A DNA stretch of 13,423 nt from an uncultured Oscillospiraceae bacterium (GTDB taxonomy: Bacteria; Bacillota; Clostridia; Oscillospirales; Oscillospiraceae), in the NCBI GenBank assembly GCA_910584285.1, contig CAJTYK010000051.1, positions 1 through 13,423 of the forward strand, in the 5' to 3' direction. Position 1 is the first letter of the stretch. Each line of letters opens with the position of its first letter. This document shows, piece after piece, positions 7,812 through 13,325 of the stretch. The translations under genes were made by a program, and so were the position numbers. Under the pieces are notes generated by a model. It was not told the origin of the DNA. It did not search any database and was given only the letters and a program-made list of their open reading frames with translations.

Positions 7812-7845
7812 AATAAAAAAGGAGCGGTTCCCCGCTCCTCTTTTA
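7812..7845 (-). terminator. Intrinsic terminator after rplS
   Basis: A 7-bp GC-rich stem (GGAGCGG paired with CCGCTCC, 4-base loop) at 7821-7838 is flanked by an A-run on one side. On the minus strand it is followed by six T residues (7815-7820). It begins 17 bases beyond the rplS stop codon. The stem is short, so some read-through into rbgA is plausible. Confidence 0.85.
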
Positions 7846-7854
7846 TTCCACAGC

Positions 7855-8196
7855 TTACAGGTCCTCCTTGACCTTGGCCGCCTTGCCCACGCGGTCGCGC
7901 AGGTAGTACAGCTTGGCCCGGCGAACCTTGCCCTTCCGGACAGTCTCCACCTTCTCGATGGTAGGAGCGTGCAGGGGGAACACCTTCTCCACTCCCACGC
8001 CGTAAGAGATGCGGCGCACGGTGAAGCTCTCCTCCACACCGCCGTGCTTCTTGGCGATCACAGTGCCCTCGAACACCTGAATACGCTCACGGCTGCCTTC
8101 CTTGACCCGGATGTGCACGCGGACGGTGTCGCCCACACGGACAGAAGGAGCTTCGTCCTTCATGTACTTTTCGCTGAATTGCTGCAGCAGGTCCAT
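7855..8196 (-). CDS. rplS: 50S ribosomal protein L19
   Basis: Ribosomal protein L19 lies at the 30S-50S interface. The 113-residue sequence is full length. It has the family hallmarks VRVGDTVRVHIRVKEGSRERIQVFEGTVIAKK and SFTVRRISYGVGVEKVFPLHAPTIEKVE, and the basic end RRAKLYYLRDR. The ATG follows TAGGAGGAAA at good spacing. The gene has its own promoter and a leader of about 75 bases, and is followed by an intrinsic terminator. Its common upstream partners rpsP, rimM and trmD are not here; the gene before it is the M50 protease gene. Confidence 0.98.
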   Translation of the reverse strand: MDLLQQFSEKYMKDEAPSVRVGDTVRVHIRVKEGSRERIQVFEGTVIAKKHGGVEESFTVRRISYGVGVEKVFPLHAPTIEKVETVRKGKVRRAKLYYLRDRVGKAAKVKEDL

Positions 8197-8210
8197 TTGT
8201 ATTTCCTCCT

Positions 8211-8274
8211 ATAGTCAGGCGTTCATGCGTCCAAGCCCATTCGCCGCGCAGAGGACCACCCGTTTTCAGACTAT
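8211..8274 (-). promoter_or_regulatory. Possible structured leader of rplS
   Basis: The rplS leader contains a long-range inverted repeat. AUAGUC near the predicted 5' end (8269-8274) can pair with GACUAU (8211-8216), one base before the GGAGG ribosome binding site. After a U·U mismatch one more G-C pair is possible. Inside it, GUCC and GGAC could form a second helix. Firmicute rplS genes are known to carry an L19 leader RNA; I cannot confirm a match here. The predicted start of transcription falls within the outer arm, which weakens the case. Confidence 0.35.
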
Positions 8275-8277
8275 GGT

Positions 8278-8306
8278 AGTCTATCATATTGTGAAACAAT
8301 TTGCAA
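8278..8306 (-). promoter_or_regulatory. Sigma-A-type promoter of rplS
   Basis: The -35 element TTGCAA (8301-8306), a 17-base spacer and the -10 element TAGACT (8278-8283) are visible on the minus strand. TGA precedes the -10, giving an extended -10. The spacer contains a small inverted repeat, ATTGT-TTC-ACAAT. Transcription should start near 8271. Confidence 0.7.
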
Positions 8307-8310
8307 GTGG

Positions 8311-8322
8311 TTTTCCGGAAAA
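8311..8322. repeat. Palindrome TTTTCCGGAAAA upstream of the rplS promoter
   Basis: This perfect 12-base palindrome lies 4 bases upstream of the rplS -35 element, just after the M50 gene stop codon. Its 10-base core recurs at 11673-11682. It has no U-run suited to a terminator. Confidence 0.4.
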
Positions 8323-8324
8323 AT

Positions 8325-8933
8325 TTAATTATGATAGGTTCCGCCCTCCCTGCTTCCGCCGTGGCGGATCACCCCCGCCAACAGCCACAGGGCGGTGAGC
8401 AGCAGGGACACGTTGGCATAGTGGACGGCCGCGATGGTTCCCACACCTGCCAGCACCCCCACCAGGCACCCGGCAAAGGCCGTGAGCAGCCGGTCGGCCC
8501 AGTCCGGATCCAACCGCTCCGCCAGCAAGCCGTACAGCACCCGCCCGCCGTCAAGGGGCAGGATGGGCAGCAGGTTAAACACCCCAAGCCCCAGGCTGAG
8601 CACCGCCGGCAGGTGCCTCCCTTGCCAGAAAAACAGTCCGCCCAGCAGCAGATTGGCCCCGGGCCCTGCCAGGGCCACCAGGCTGTCCCGCCCGTAGGTC
8701 AGCGGCGCCCAGTAGGAGAAGGCCAGCTCCGCGCCCACCGCTGTGAGGGACAGCCGCTCCACCCTCCCCCCAAAGCATCGCGCTGCCGCCACATGGCCCA
8801 GCTCATGGACAGCGCAGGCCAGAAGGCCCCAGGGCAGTAGCCCCACCCCTTCGTCCAGCCAGAACAACGCCCCCAGCAGCAGCAGGAATCCAGGGCTGGC
8901 CTCCAGCCGCGGCCGGTCAGGATTTCGCCACAT
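8325..8933 (-). CDS. M50 site-2 protease, SpoIVFB-like
   Basis: This 202-residue polytopic membrane metalloprotease has the zinc motif HELGH (His43, Glu44, His47) inside the second hydrophobic segment. The third ligand region is NLLPILPLDGGR, with Asp128. AGPGANLL (89-96) and about six hydrophobic segments are typical of the family. In Bacillus, SpoIVFB cleaves pro-sigma-K in the mother-cell-derived outer forespore membrane. The SpoIVFB assignment here rests on three points: the LytM-type partner immediately upstream, a sigma-E-like promoter before that partner, and short size. It lacks the C-terminal CBS domain of Bacillus SpoIVFB. The ATG lies inside the end of the M23 gene (17-base overlap) without a clear ribosome binding site, so translation is probably coupled. 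A general site-2 protease role is the alternative. Confidence 0.85.
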   Translation of the reverse strand: MWRNPDRPRLEASPGFLLLLGALFWLDEGVGLLPWGLLACAVHELGHVAAARCFGGRVERLSLTAVGAELAFSYWAPLTYGRDSLVALAGPGANLLLGGLFFWQGRHLPAVLSLGLGVFNLLPILPLDGGRVLYGLLAERLDPDWADRLLTAFAGCLVGVLAGVGTIAAVHYANVSLLLTALWLLAGVIRHGGSREGGTYHN

Positions 8934-9912
8934 AATAGGCCGGATCTAGCCGAATGTTATCCTTTTCAATGGTAAAGTGGAGGTGGGCGCCAATGGCGTT
9001 GCCGGTGTCCCCCACCAGCGCCACCGTCTGGCCGCAGGTCACCGGATCCCCCTTGTGCACCAGCAGCTTACTACAATGGGCGTAAAAGCTGCTGACGTTG
9101 TTGGCGTGGGAGATCTTCAAATACAGGCCAAATTCATCACTTTTGCCGATGTACTCCACCACACCGTCGGCAAAGGCGCCGATCTCCGTTCCCTCCGCCG
9201 CGCCGATGTCCAGGGCCAGGTGGAACTCATTTTTTCCGTTCACTGGGCTGTCCCGGTAGCCAAAGGTGGAGGTCACCGGGCCCGTCACCGGATCCACCGT
9301 TTGGGGCAGCCCCAGCTCATAGAAGGCAAAGCTCACGTTGGAGGGCAACTTGATCCCGTCGTCGGTGTATTCCTGGGCCACCGCCGTCACGACGGCAGGC
9401 TGGGTGGGCTCCGGCGAGGGGCTGTCCGTCTCAGGCGGCGGGGAGGCAAGCGAGGCAGGCTCGTCCGGCGGCGTTCCGCCGCTCCGCCCCTCCATCACCC
9501 CGTGGGTGCTCAGGTAGGCCCGCCCCGCCCCAGGGGTCTGGCTCAGCAGTACCACCGACCGGGGCACGTCCTGCTCTGGCGTGGGGGCGTCCGGCTCTGG
9601 CTCTCCCCCTAAAATCCGCACCAAAAGCGCCTCCAGAGACGCTCCCAGCGGCGCTCCGTCGGAGACGGACTGGCCGAAGGCGCGAAAGGCCGCAGTGAAA
9701 TCCACAGTTTCGTCCATGGCGGCGCGCCACGCCTCGAACTGGACGGGAAACACTCCCCGCCCCACGTAGACCAGCAAAAACAGCGCCAGACTGATCATCA
9801 GCTGCGCCAGCCTACGCCGGTCGCTGGCTTCCGCCTGCCGGGCGGGCCGTCTTACCCTGCGGCCCGTTCCACGGCTACTCCTTGCCGTCCTGCGCCCATA
9901 GGCCGTGTCCAC
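8917..9912 (-). CDS. M23/LytM domain membrane protein, SpoIVFA-like
   Basis: This 331-residue protein has an arginine-rich cytoplasmic N-terminus and one membrane segment at about 35-53 (LAQLMISLALFLLVYVG). A Pro/Glu/Ser-rich linker spans about 105-172, and a C-terminal LytM (M23) domain follows. The zinc-site residues are all present: His231 and Asp235 in FHLALDIG, His279 in FYAHCS, and His310-x-His312 in GAHLHF. Order and overlap with the M50 gene match spoIVFA-spoIVFB, where SpoIVFA holds and inhibits the protease. The frame is open 23 codons further upstream. I chose GTG at 9910-9912 because AAAGGGGGG lies 6 bases before it and the sigma-E-like promoter would start transcription near 9930, after the upstream codons. 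A SpoIIQ-like or cell-wall peptidase role is the alternative. Confidence 0.82.
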   Translation of the reverse strand: MDTAYGRRTARSSRGTGRRVRRPARQAEASDRRRLAQLMISLALFLLVYVGRGVFPVQFEAWRAAMDETVDFTAAFRAFGQSVSDGAPLGASLEALLVRILGGEPEPDAPTPEQDVPRSVVLLSQTPGAGRAYLSTHGVMEGRSGGTPPDEPASLASPPPETDSPSPEPTQPAVVTAVAQEYTDDGIKLPSNVSFAFYELGLPQTVDPVTGPVTSTFGYRDSPVNGKNEFHLALDIGAAEGTEIGAFADGVVEYIGKSDEFGLYLKISHANNVSSFYAHCSKLLVHKGDPVTCGQTVALVGDTGNAIGAHLHFTIEKDNIRLDPAYYVAKS

Positions 9913-9918
9913 GCCAAT

Positions 9919-9927
9919 CCCCCCTTT
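9919..9927 (-). promoter_or_regulatory. Ribosome binding site fixing the GTG start of the M23 gene
   Basis: AAAGGGGGG on the minus strand is 6 bases before GTG at 9910-9912. No comparable site precedes the earlier possible start near 9981, which sits inside the xerD terminator. Confidence 0.6.
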
Positions 9928-9936
9928 GCATACCCT

Positions 9937-9963
9937 ACTGTATGTCCCATCGAGGGAATTTAT
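9937..9963 (-). promoter_or_regulatory. Sigma-E-like sporulation promoter of the SpoIVFA/SpoIVFB-like pair
   Basis: On the minus strand ATA (9961-9963), within GCATAAATTCC, is separated by 16 bases from CATACAGT (9937-9944). This fits the known mother-cell sigma-E pattern of ATA, 16-18 bases, then CATACANT. The Bacillus spoIVF operon is sigma-E controlled, so the position makes biological sense. Transcription would start near 9930, just ahead of the ribosome binding site. A sigma-K reading (CATANNNTA) is also possible because the -10 element is CATACAGTA. Confidence 0.65.
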
Positions 9964-9975
9964 GCGCCTTGTCCC

Positions 9976-10025
9976 ACACAAAAAAGGGCCGCGGAACCTT
10001 CCTCGCGGGTTCCGCGGCCCTTTGT
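9976..10025 (-). terminator. Strong intrinsic terminator after xerD
   Basis: A perfect 13-bp stem, GGGCCGCGGAACC with GGTTCCGCGGCCC (9986-9998 and 10008-10020), has a 9-base loop and is followed on the minus strand by six T residues. Flanking CACAAA and TTTGTG extend the symmetry, so it may work in both directions. It closes the spoIIM-xerD unit and insulates the SpoIVFA-like gene, whose promoter lies immediately after it. Confidence 0.95.
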
Positions 10026-10033
10026 GTGCAGAT

Positions 10034-10912
10034 TCAGGCCCGGGGGTGGGCTTTGGCGTACACGTCCCGGAGCTTCTGGTTGACCACCTGGGTATAGATC
10101 TGGGTAGCGGAGATATCCGCGTGGCCCAGCATCTCCTGGATGGATTTCAGATCCGCCCCGTTCTCCAGCAGATGGGCGGCAAAGGAATGGCGGAGGGTGT
10201 GGGGGGTGATGTCTTTCACAATCCCCGCCTTCTCCTGATAGCACTTCACGATCTTCCAGAACCCCTGCCTGCTCATGCGTTCCCCGTTCATGTTGACGAA
10301 CAGCGCCGGCTCGGCGGGATCCTCCAGCAGCTGGGGCCGCACGTCGCTGACATAGGCGGCCAGTGCCCGCACCGCCGCCTTGTAGAGGGGCACCACCCGC
10401 TCCTTGTTCCGCCCCCGGCAGCGGACAAACCCGGCGGATAGGTTGATATCCTGCGTATCCAGGGCGATGAGCTCCGACACCCGGATGCCAGTGGCGTACA
10501 GCAGCTCCAGCATGGCCTTGTCTCGGCAGCCTTTGGCATCCCCGATGTTGGGCTGCTCCAGGAACAAATCCACCTCCCGGTTGGTGAGGATGGCGGGCAG
10601 CTTCCGCTCAATCCGGCTGGGCGTAAAACCCTTGGCCGGGTTAAAACGCACAAAATGGGCGGCGGTCATATAGGTGTAGAAGGACTTCAGCGACGCCACC
10701 GAGCGCACCACTGTGGCGTTGGATTTGCCCATCTGTTCCAGGTGGCGGGCATACCGTTTCACGTCCTCCTGAACGGTCTGGAGCAGATCCAAGCCGTCCT
10801 CCTCCGCCCAGAGGGCGAACTGACGCACGTCCCGGACGTAGGAGCTGAGGGTATTGGCGGCGGCCCGCTTCTCCCGGGTCAGCCACGTCTCATAGCCTGC
10901 GATGTAGTCCAA
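10034..10912 (-). CDS. xerD: Tyrosine recombinase XerD
   Basis: XerD, normally with XerC, resolves chromosome dimers at dif. The 292-residue protein has an N-terminal SAM-like core-binding domain (about 1-90) and a C-terminal catalytic domain. All active-site residues are present: Arg144 in ATGIRVSEL, Lys170 in RGRNKERVVPL, and His238 and Arg241 in TPHTLRHSFA. His264 in LGHADISAT and the nucleophile Tyr273 in TQIYTQV complete the set. The length and the end VYAKAHPRA are typical of XerD. The start is TTG, 8 bases after AAAGGAG, beginning 19 bases after spoIIM. The spoIIM-xerD proximity is recurrent in spore formers. No integration sites or phage genes surround it, so a mobile-element integrase is unlikely. 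Confidence 0.93.
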   Translation of the reverse strand: MDYIAGYETWLTREKRAAANTLSSYVRDVRQFALWAEEDGLDLLQTVQEDVKRYARHLEQMGKSNATVVRSVASLKSFYTYMTAAHFVRFNPAKGFTPSRIERKLPAILTNREVDLFLEQPNIGDAKGCRDKAMLELLYATGIRVSELIALDTQDINLSAGFVRCRGRNKERVVPLYKAAVRALAAYVSDVRPQLLEDPAEPALFVNMNGERMSRQGFWKIVKCYQEKAGIVKDITPHTLRHSFAAHLLENGADLKSIQEMLGHADISATQIYTQVVNQKLRDVYAKAHPRA

Positions 10913-10931
10913 GTCCCCAGCTCCTTTCTGA

Positions 10932-11549
10932 TCAGTTTAGCAGTCTCGCGCAGACGGCGGAAAACAGGGCGGGCATCACCGTCTGTTGCAGGGCCGTGGC
11001 CAGTACCAGCAGCCCCGCGCAGGGGGCCAGCGCCCTGGCCCGCTCCGTCCAGTGGATGGGCGCCGAAGGCGCCCCGGGCAGACGGCTCAACGACTGGCGG
11101 AAGGCATCTGCCGCCACCACAAACAGCACCGGCACTGCCACCAGCAGGGTCATCCCAAAGGCGGCCAGCGCCGCCGCCACCCCGGGCAGATGGAACAGCC
11201 GGGCGAAGGTGGCCGCCGCGAAGGCCAGCAGGAACCCCCGCCCGCCCATCAGCAGGGGCACGCCCACCGCGCCCAAAGGAACCAGCCCCAGCAGAAACGC
11301 CGCCAGCGGCCAGCGGATCAGATCCCAGACGGTGGACGGAAGGGACGGCTCCAGACCGCCGCCCTGTCCCGCGGCCTGGAAATATCCCTCCAGATAGTCC
11401 AGCAGCTCGCCGCTCTCCCCGCCCATGGCGGAAAACAAGAACCCGCCCAGCGCCCCCAGCCCAAAGCAGACGGCCAGTATCGCCAGCCGGGTCACCCCGT
11501 CCCACGACGTTGCGGAGCCTATGCGTTTTCCCGTCCTGCGTACCGCCAC
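10932..11549 (-). CDS. spoIIM: Stage II sporulation protein M (SpoIIM)
   Basis: SpoIIM is a polytopic membrane protein that with SpoIID and SpoIIP drives engulfment of the forespore. This 205-residue product has about five hydrophobic segments: roughly residues 21-43, 80-102, 105-120, 124-149 and 174-198. A periplasmic-side loop follows the first segment (YLEGYFQAAG). The segment FLLGLVPLGAVGVPLLMGGRGFLLAF resembles the conserved family core. Similarity is weak by eye, so the call leans on topology, size, the xerD neighbour and the sigma-E-like promoter. In-frame GTG (11556-11558) and ATG (11553-11555) lie just upstream. I prefer GTG at 11547-11549 because GGGGTGAT sits 8 bases before it and transcription should start near 11562, leaving no leader for the earlier starts. 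Confidence 0.8.
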   Translation of the reverse strand: MAVRRTGKRIGSATSWDGVTRLAILAVCFGLGALGGFLFSAMGGESGELLDYLEGYFQAAGQGGGLEPSLPSTVWDLIRWPLAAFLLGLVPLGAVGVPLLMGGRGFLLAFAAATFARLFHLPGVAAALAAFGMTLLVAVPVLFVVAADAFRQSLSRLPGAPSAPIHWTERARALAPCAGLLVLATALQQTVMPALFSAVCARLLN

Positions 11550-11568
11550 ACCCATCACCCCACAGGGG

Positions 11569-11595
11569 ATACTATGGCGGCAGGATGGAATTTAT
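11569..11595 (-). promoter_or_regulatory. Sigma-E-like promoter of spoIIM
   Basis: On the minus strand ATA (11593-11595), within GCATAAATTCC, is followed after 16 bases by CATAGTAT (11569-11576). The spacing and the 12-base block CGCATAAATTCC are identical to the promoter before the SpoIVFA-like gene. The -10 keeps CATA and the final T of the consensus but not the internal CA. Bacillus spoIIM is also sigma-E dependent. Confidence 0.55.
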
Positions 11596-11658
11596 GCGGA
11601 AAATCTGGACAAAGGGCGCACGGCGGCGGGAAACTCTGCCTTAAAATCGGCAAGATTT

Positions 11659-11687
11659 ATCATAAACCTCTTTTTCCGGAAACGCAA
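11659..11687 (-). promoter_or_regulatory. Possible vegetative promoter upstream of spoIIM-xerD
   Basis: TTGCGT (11682-11687), 17 bases and TATGAT (11659-11664) form a sigma-A-like promoter on the minus strand, with a good -10 and a poor -35. It would give a leader of about 100 bases before spoIIM. It could supply xerD during growth, when a sigma-E promoter would be silent. Confidence 0.4.
11673..11682. repeat. Palindrome TTTCCGGAAA in the spoIIM upstream region
   Basis: This perfect 10-base palindrome lies in the spacer of the sigma-A-like promoter and touches its -35. The same palindrome, two bases longer, occurs at 8311-8322 just upstream of the rplS -35. It may be an operator, or chance in AT-rich spacers. 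Confidence 0.4.
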
Positions 11688-11716
11688 GAGGAAAGCGGAA
11701 ATTTCTCTTAATTTTT

Positions 11717-11752
11717 TTGTTATGTCCAGTTGTTATGTATTCTGTATTATGT
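11717..11752. repeat. Short direct repeats of TTGTTATGT
   Basis: TTGTTATGT occurs at 11717-11725 and again at 11730-11738, 13 bases apart. A degenerate third copy, GTATTATGT, is at 11744-11752. The phasing is uneven with respect to a helical turn. The repeats may be a regulator site or simple AT-rich sequence. Confidence 0.3.
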
Positions 11753-11805
11753 AAACTAATGAAACAGGATGCCGCATTTTGGGGTTAAAGCACAGCATCT
11801 TGTGG

Positions 11806-11851
11806 CAAAAAGGGCCGCAGCTTCAAAATGTTGAAACTGCGGCCCTTTTTG
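11806..11851 (-). terminator. Strong intrinsic terminator after scfB
   Basis: A 15-bp stem (11812-11826 with 11831-11845, loop of 4) built around GGGCCGCAG and CTGCGGCCC is followed on the minus strand by TTTTT. The single imperfect pair is U·G in the minus-strand RNA but C·A in the plus-strand RNA. This indicates that it serves minus-strand transcripts. It starts 10 bases after the scfB stop codon. Confidence 0.93.
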
Positions 11852-11860
11852 CGCTTTTTC

Positions 11861-13249
11861 TCAAATTTCGCCGGATTGGGCGCTCCCCCCTGCCAGACCC
11901 GCTCGGATGGCCCGCATGGCGATGGCACACTCCAGACGCTTGCGCTGCATCTCGCAGCCAAATCGGTTCGGTTTTTTTATGTCGCCGTTGACAAGTAGGT
12001 TGGAGGCGGAGCAGCCCCCGCTGCAATAAAACCGTGCCCAGCAGTCCTTGCAGTCGGGCCGGGTGTAGATGTTCAGACCCGCAAAGCTCCGGGACAGCTC
12101 CATATCAAAGGTGCCGTCATAGAGATTGCCCAGTTTGTACGCCTCATTGCCCACGAACTGGTGGCAGGGGTAGATGTCCCCCTCCGGCGTGATGGCCACG
12201 TACTCGCACCCCGCGCCGCAGCCCCGCATCCGCTTGATCACGCAGGGCCCCTGGGACAGATCCACATTGAAATGGAAGAAATTCACGTCGTCCCGCTTCA
12301 GCAGCTCCGCCGCCAGCCGCTCGTACTCCTCCAGGATACCGGGCAGATCCTCCTCCCGGAAGGTGTAGTCACAGTCCGGGCCGCCCACCACCGGCTCCAC
12401 CGACACGTGGCGGAAGCCCTGGTCGGCGATGTGGAGCACGTCCGCGGCAAAGTCGGCATTGTATCGGGTGAAGGTGCCTCGAAGGTAGTAGTCCTTCTCC
12501 CCCCTGCCCTCCACCAGCTTCTGGAACCTGGGCAGGATCACGTCATAGCTGCCGCCCCCCGCCACGGTTTTCCGCATCCGGTCGTTGACCTCCGGCCGCC
12601 CGTCCAGGGACAGCACCGCGTTGGACATCTCCCGGTTGATGTACTCGATGTTCTCGTCGTTGAGCAGCACGCCGTTGGTGGTGATGGTGAAACGGAAGTT
12701 CTTGTTGTGCTCCTTTTCCAGGGAGCGGGCGTATTCCACCGTAGCTTTTACGGTGTCCATGGCCATCAGGGGCTCGCCGCCGAAGAAGTCCACCTCGATG
12801 TTCCGGCGGCTGCCGGAGCGCTCGATCACAAAGTCGATGGCCTTTTTCGCTGTCTCCACGTCCATGGTCATGCGGTGGCCGGTGCCGAAGTCGCCGGTAG
12901 AGGCAAAGCAGTATTCGCACCTGAGGTTGCAGTCGTGGGATACGTGGAGGCACAGGGCCTTGATGGGGGCATCCTGCTGCATCAGCGTGGCCGCGGCGGG
13001 GTCAAGGTAGCTATCCTCGGTGAACAGCAGCCCGTTTTTCTGGAGCTCCAGTAGCTCCGCCCAGGCCTCGTCCACCACCTGGGGGGTGTACTGGGGCAGC
13101 TTGCCGTAGAGCTCCTGGGGGCAGGTATCCGCCAGGGGGCCGTCCAGCAGGGCCAGGACGTCATAGGCGGTCTTGTCCAACACGTGGACGGCGCCGCTGT
13201 TGACGTCCACCGCCACAGGCACCCCCAGGCAGATGAATGTATGAACCAT
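11861..13249 (-). CDS. scfB: SCIFF peptide radical SAM maturase (thioether-forming)
   Basis: This 462-residue SPASM-type radical SAM enzyme installs thioether cross-links between cysteines and other residues of the SCIFF precursor peptide. The N-terminus MVHTFICLGVPVAVDVNSGAVHVLD is typical of this family, and the first 90 residues should form the peptide-binding RRE domain. The [4Fe-4S]-SAM motif is Cys107, Cys111 and Cys114 (CNLRCEYC), and GGEP is at 157-160. C-terminal cysteines for auxiliary clusters include 336, 344, 348, 362, 400, 403, 409, 413 and 432. The frame is open three codons upstream to a TTG. The ATG was chosen because AAAGGAAGG lies 9 bases before it and touches that TTG. The SCIFF gene itself lies upstream, which settles the assignment. 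Confidence 0.97.
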   Translation of the reverse strand: MVHTFICLGVPVAVDVNSGAVHVLDKTAYDVLALLDGPLADTCPQELYGKLPQYTPQVVDEAWAELLELQKNGLLFTEDSYLDPAAATLMQQDAPIKALCLHVSHDCNLRCEYCFASTGDFGTGHRMTMDVETAKKAIDFVIERSGSRRNIEVDFFGGEPLMAMDTVKATVEYARSLEKEHNKNFRFTITTNGVLLNDENIEYINREMSNAVLSLDGRPEVNDRMRKTVAGGGSYDVILPRFQKLVEGRGEKDYYLRGTFTRYNADFAADVLHIADQGFRHVSVEPVVGGPDCDYTFREEDLPGILEEYERLAAELLKRDDVNFFHFNVDLSQGPCVIKRMRGCGAGCEYVAITPEGDIYPCHQFVGNEAYKLGNLYDGTFDMELSRSFAGLNIYTRPDCKDCWARFYCSGGCSASNLLVNGDIKKPNRFGCEMQRKRLECAIAMRAIRAGLAGGSAQSGEI

Positions 13250-13258
13250 TCCGGTCAA

Positions 13259-13267
13259 CCTTCCTTT
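13259..13267 (-). promoter_or_regulatory. Ribosome binding site fixing the scfB start
   Basis: AAAGGAAGG on the minus strand lies 9 bases before the ATG at 13247-13249. It directly abuts the upstream in-frame TTG, which excludes that codon as a start. Confidence 0.75.
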
Positions 13268-13275
13268 CGTGCGCA

Positions 13276-13304
13276 GAAAAAGGGTGGGAGGCTCCCACCC
13301 TTTC
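13276..13304 (-). terminator. Attenuator-like hairpin between scfA and scfB
   Basis: A perfect 11-bp stem (AAAGGGTGGGA with TCCCACCCTTT, loop of 3) is followed on the minus strand by a short T-run of five, partly inside the stem. It stands between the precursor peptide and its maturase. Partial termination here would give more peptide mRNA than enzyme mRNA, as is common in RiPP operons. Confidence 0.75.
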
Positions 13305-13325
13305 CAGCGCGCTGTGTATTTGGAG

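Larger units (their letters stand above)
11550..11860 (-). other. Gene-free spacer between scfB and spoIIM
   Basis: About 310 bases carry no convincing gene on either strand. The stretch holds the scfB terminator at its right end and an AT-rich middle (about 11641-11760) with short direct repeats. A sigma-A-like promoter with an overlapping palindrome and the sigma-E-like promoter lie next to spoIIM. Open frames crossing it on the plus strand are antisense shadows of spoIIM. GATGC and GCATC near 11770-11800 could form a weak extra hairpin. Confidence 0.7.

Noticed and set aside
10034..10912. xerD as an integrase of a mobile element
   Set aside because: Size, C-terminal end and the spoIIM neighbour fit chromosomal XerD. 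No phage genes, tRNA target or flanking attachment repeats are visible.
11719..11750. Plus-strand promoter in the spacer leading to a small gene or antisense RNA
   Set aside because: TTGTTA and TATTCT or TATTAT are at poor spacing, and nothing downstream on the plus strand looks like a gene or a structured RNA with its own ribosome binding site.
12161..13054. Plus-strand open frame of about 297 codons opposite scfB
   Set aside because: Antisense shadow; the radical SAM and SPASM cysteines on the minus strand show which frame is real.
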